NCBI GenBank assembly: GCA_002453155.1
Contig: DKGG01000039.1
Coordinates: 133,731 to 197,730, forward strand
DNA: 64,000 nucleotides
Source: Bdellovibrionaceae bacterium UBA6776
GTDB taxonomy: Bacteria; Bdellovibrionota; Bdellovibrionia; Bdellovibrionales; UBA1609
Reading direction: 5' to 3'
Position 1 is the first letter of the stretch, and every line of letters starts with the position of its first letter. Below, piece by piece: positions 62,642 through 64,000 of the stretch. Under the pieces are notes generated by a model. That model worked only from the letters and a program-made list of their open reading frames with translations. It did not search any database and had not been told where the DNA came from. A program made the translations under genes and the position numbers.

Positions 62642-62726
62642 GCTGGCCCTTGAGCCAGCAAATATCTTAACGATCGACTTATATTTCTGTTTGATTGGGT
62701 CCTTAGTGCTAAACGTGTCACTAAGG
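62642..62726. other. Two hairpins between SIR2 gene and retron
   Basis: GCTGGC/GCCAGC stem at 62642-62659 and CCTTAGTG/CACTAAGG at 62701-62726, the latter 47 bp past the SIR2 stop. Neither has a U run, so they may be weak terminators or parts of RNA. The upstream one shares CTTAGTG with the retron RNA start. The first lies between the retron promoter and the SIR2 gene. Confidence 0.45.
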
Positions 62727-62772
62727 GGCTATTTAAAATATTTTAACTTGGCAGTCGAGTTCAAGACTCTAG

Positions 62773-63843
62773 CTATAATAGCTCATGTTTGATCTGTTTA
62801 ATTGCTTGGCTAAACTTTTGATAGATGGGGTGGTACTTGCCTTGCACAGCAGGACCTAGCAAACCTTCAAAACGCAAGTGTGACCCTTTGCTTGGATCAA
62901 TAACTGTAAACTTTCTAATGATTGATTTTCCAATTGTTCCAAGGCTGTAAAGATATTTAAAAAATTGGTCTGTTTCTGGAAGTGAGTAGCCTATGACAAT
63001 GATATTCTCAGCTTCCTTGAGTACTTCTACTGAACTTCGCCATACCTCACTTAGATACTGATTTTCAGCACCTTTGTTGAAAGTGGGTGGAATTATTAGA
63101 GGTTGAGTTTCTTTGGGATTCTCATTAGGTCGAAATAGATGCAAATTGGGAGATATGCGGTATCTGATGCAATCTCTTGTCTCATGTACGATATTTTGTT
63201 GATTTGAGTAAGCATCTCTCAGATTCCATTGGAGTATTTCTTTTGTCTTTTCTGAGTACACCCAATTTATAGATCCATGAAGTTTGAATAGGTTAACGCT
63301 AGCAGTTGGCCTACCCTGTGAAAATCCATAGTTTATATTGAATCCAGCTTTAATTAGTGCCCAATCAAGTCCCAAATCATAGTTGAACGAAATAAGGTTA
63401 GGGAGAGGTTTTTTTTCAGCTCTTAACTCTGCGATTCCATCTACAAAGCTACGGTAAGGTTCAGGGGCTAGCATTCCTCGATCTGAGTTTTCGAAGCCTA
63501 TTGTTTCCTCTAAAGTTCTGGCGATTACTATTCTATAAGCATCCGGAAGAAGTTTGAGGTCCTCCTTTTTCATGTCACCTAAAGAGCCAACCAATCGGGC
63601 TAACTCAAACGCGCTGAAAACAGTTTCCAAATTATCTATATCAATTCCTAGCGACTTAGAGTGACTCTGAGCAAGAAGTGTTCTTGCATCTTCTACGAGT
63701 CGAAAATGTTGTTCGACGTCTTGAACTCGTCCGCTCCTTCGAAGGTCTTGAGCAACCTGTAGAAAGTTGTTCATGAGCGGAGCTCCGCCTTCGTGAGATG
63801 CCCCTGCTCCAAATATGAAAACCGTTCTACTTAGCGTATCCAT
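62773..63843 (-). CDS. SIR2-domain protein, likely defence NADase
   Basis: 356 residues. SIR2_2 fold: FIFGAGASHEGG (NAD binding), later LISFNYDLGLDW, FKLHGSINWVYS with the catalytic-type His, and IIVIGYSLPETDQFF at the C-terminal Rossmann end. Proteins of this kind in Thoeris, Avs, DSR and Sir2/Ago systems deplete NAD upon infection. It stands alone at the right edge of the island without a visible sensor partner. Whether it is an enzyme on NAD or a regulatory member must be tested. Confidence 0.88.
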   Translation of the reverse strand: MDTLSRTVFIFGAGASHEGGAPLMNNFLQVAQDLRRSGRVQDVEQHFRLVEDARTLLAQSHSKSLGIDIDNLETVFSAFELARLVGSLGDMKKEDLKLLPDAYRIVIARTLEETIGFENSDRGMLAPEPYRSFVDGIAELRAEKKPLPNLISFNYDLGLDWALIKAGFNINYGFSQGRPTASVNLFKLHGSINWVYSEKTKEILQWNLRDAYSNQQNIVHETRDCIRYRISPNLHLFRPNENPKETQPLIIPPTFNKGAENQYLSEVWRSSVEVLKEAENIIVIGYSLPETDQFFKYLYSLGTIGKSIIRKFTVIDPSKGSHLRFEGLLGPAVQGKYHPIYQKFSQAIKQIKHELL

Positions 63844-63859
63844 GTCTTATTTTTTTCAG

Positions 63860-63879
63860 TTGTGGGTTGGTTTGTGGGT
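63860..63879. repeat. Subterminal repeat, right copy
   Basis: Exact copy of 52551-52570 in the same orientation, 16 bp from the SIR2 start and 41 bp from the right attachment site. Together they mark the ends of the element. Confidence 0.7.
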
Positions 63880-63920
63880 CGACTCATCAGATTTTTAAAT
63901 TCTCCAATGATTTCAATGGT

Positions 63921-63937
63921 TGTTGGCGGAGAGGGTG
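63921..63937. other. Right attachment site in the tRNA gene
   Basis: The 17-bp core that equals 52416-52432. Here it runs on into the full tRNA sequence, so this copy is the original or restored tRNA end. Confidence 0.82.
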
Positions 63938-64000
63938 GGATTCGAACCCACGAGACGCTATTAACGCCTACACGCGTTCCAGGCGTGCGCCTTCAACCAC
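63924..64000 (-). tRNA. tRNA-Ser(GGA), 5' end outside the window
   Basis: Read on the minus strand: T arm GTGGGTTCGAATCCCAC, acceptor end ending CCTCTCCGCCA, a long variable arm as in class II tRNAs, and an anticodon arm CACGC-CTGGAAC-GCGTG with anticodon GGA (63978-63980). It decodes UCC and UCU. The D-arm side and 5' acceptor strand are cut off. The island lies against its 3' end. Confidence 0.93.

Larger units (their letters stand above)
52416..63937. mobile_element. Genomic island integrated at tRNA-Ser(GGA)
   Basis: Bounded by 17-bp direct repeats equal to the tRNA 3' end (52416-52432 and 63921-63937). It contains a P4-type integrase next to the left end, an AlpA-like regulator, a primase-polymerase, a DUF3987 protein, two XRE regulators and a group of defence-like genes with a retron. 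The order and the repeats show an integrative element of the satellite or small-ICE kind. The intact tRNA gene is at the right edge; the integrase is at the far edge, so the element may be inverted relative to the common tRNA-int order. Confidence 0.85.

Overview
The window reads as a chromosome segment of a Gram-negative, didermic, respiring heterotroph. Many secreted lipoproteins, a caa3-type oxidase, LolB-like and L,D-transpeptidase envelope genes and the gene mix resemble Bdellovibrio-like bacteria (Bdellovibrionota). That placement is an inference from gene content; there is no rRNA here to confirm it.

Positions 1 to about 52,320 look like ordinary core genome. In order: the start of a RadC/JAB protein; an LpoB-like lipoprotein pair; a PhaR-like regulator; TPR and LolB-like lipoproteins; the prkA - DUF444 - spoVR trio; a polytopic membrane protein; a GcvH-like protein without its lipoyl lysine; glnB-glnA; trmL, secA and two small genes; a complete caa3 oxidase locus (cytochrome c, SCO, CtaC, D, E, F homologues, heme O and heme A synthases); maleylacetoacetate isomerase and fumarylacetoacetase for tyrosine breakdown; purN; a five-gene branched-chain amino acid ABC transporter; a tesA-ybbA-ybbP cluster; lysC-lysA; two L,D-transpeptidase-type proteins; a histidine kinase divergent from its response regulator; carbonic anhydrase, arginase-family and beta-CASP proteins; and several lipoproteins. 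REP-like imperfect palindromes and a 28-bp perfect hairpin sit in intergenic spacers.

Positions 52,416-63,937 form a genomic island of about 11.5 kb inserted at the 3' end of a tRNA-Ser(GGA) gene on the minus strand. A 17-bp direct repeat of the tRNA 3' end marks both edges, and a second 20-bp repeat lies just inside each edge. The left part carries mobility and replication genes: a P4-type integrase, an AlpA-like regulator, a primase-polymerase and a DUF3987 helicase-like protein. This satellite-like layout suggests an integrated element that can excise and perhaps replicate.

The right part carries what looks like defence cargo: (a) an XRE regulator overlapping a gene for a zinc-ribbon protein with a nucleoside-deoxyribosyltransferase (NDT)-like C-terminal domain, controlled from a divergent promoter with two 16-bp operator-like repeats; (b) a second XRE regulator with a small membrane protein; (c) a type II-A-like retron, made of a reverse transcriptase, an Eco1/Ec86-like NDT effector and, just upstream, a 160-nt stretch I interpret as the msr-msd RNA; (d) a SIR2-domain protein. 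Three independent proteins of this cargo belong to folds that attack NAD or nucleotides. The retron with its recognisable non-coding RNA and the zinc-ribbon/NDT module are the strongest candidates for new biology here.
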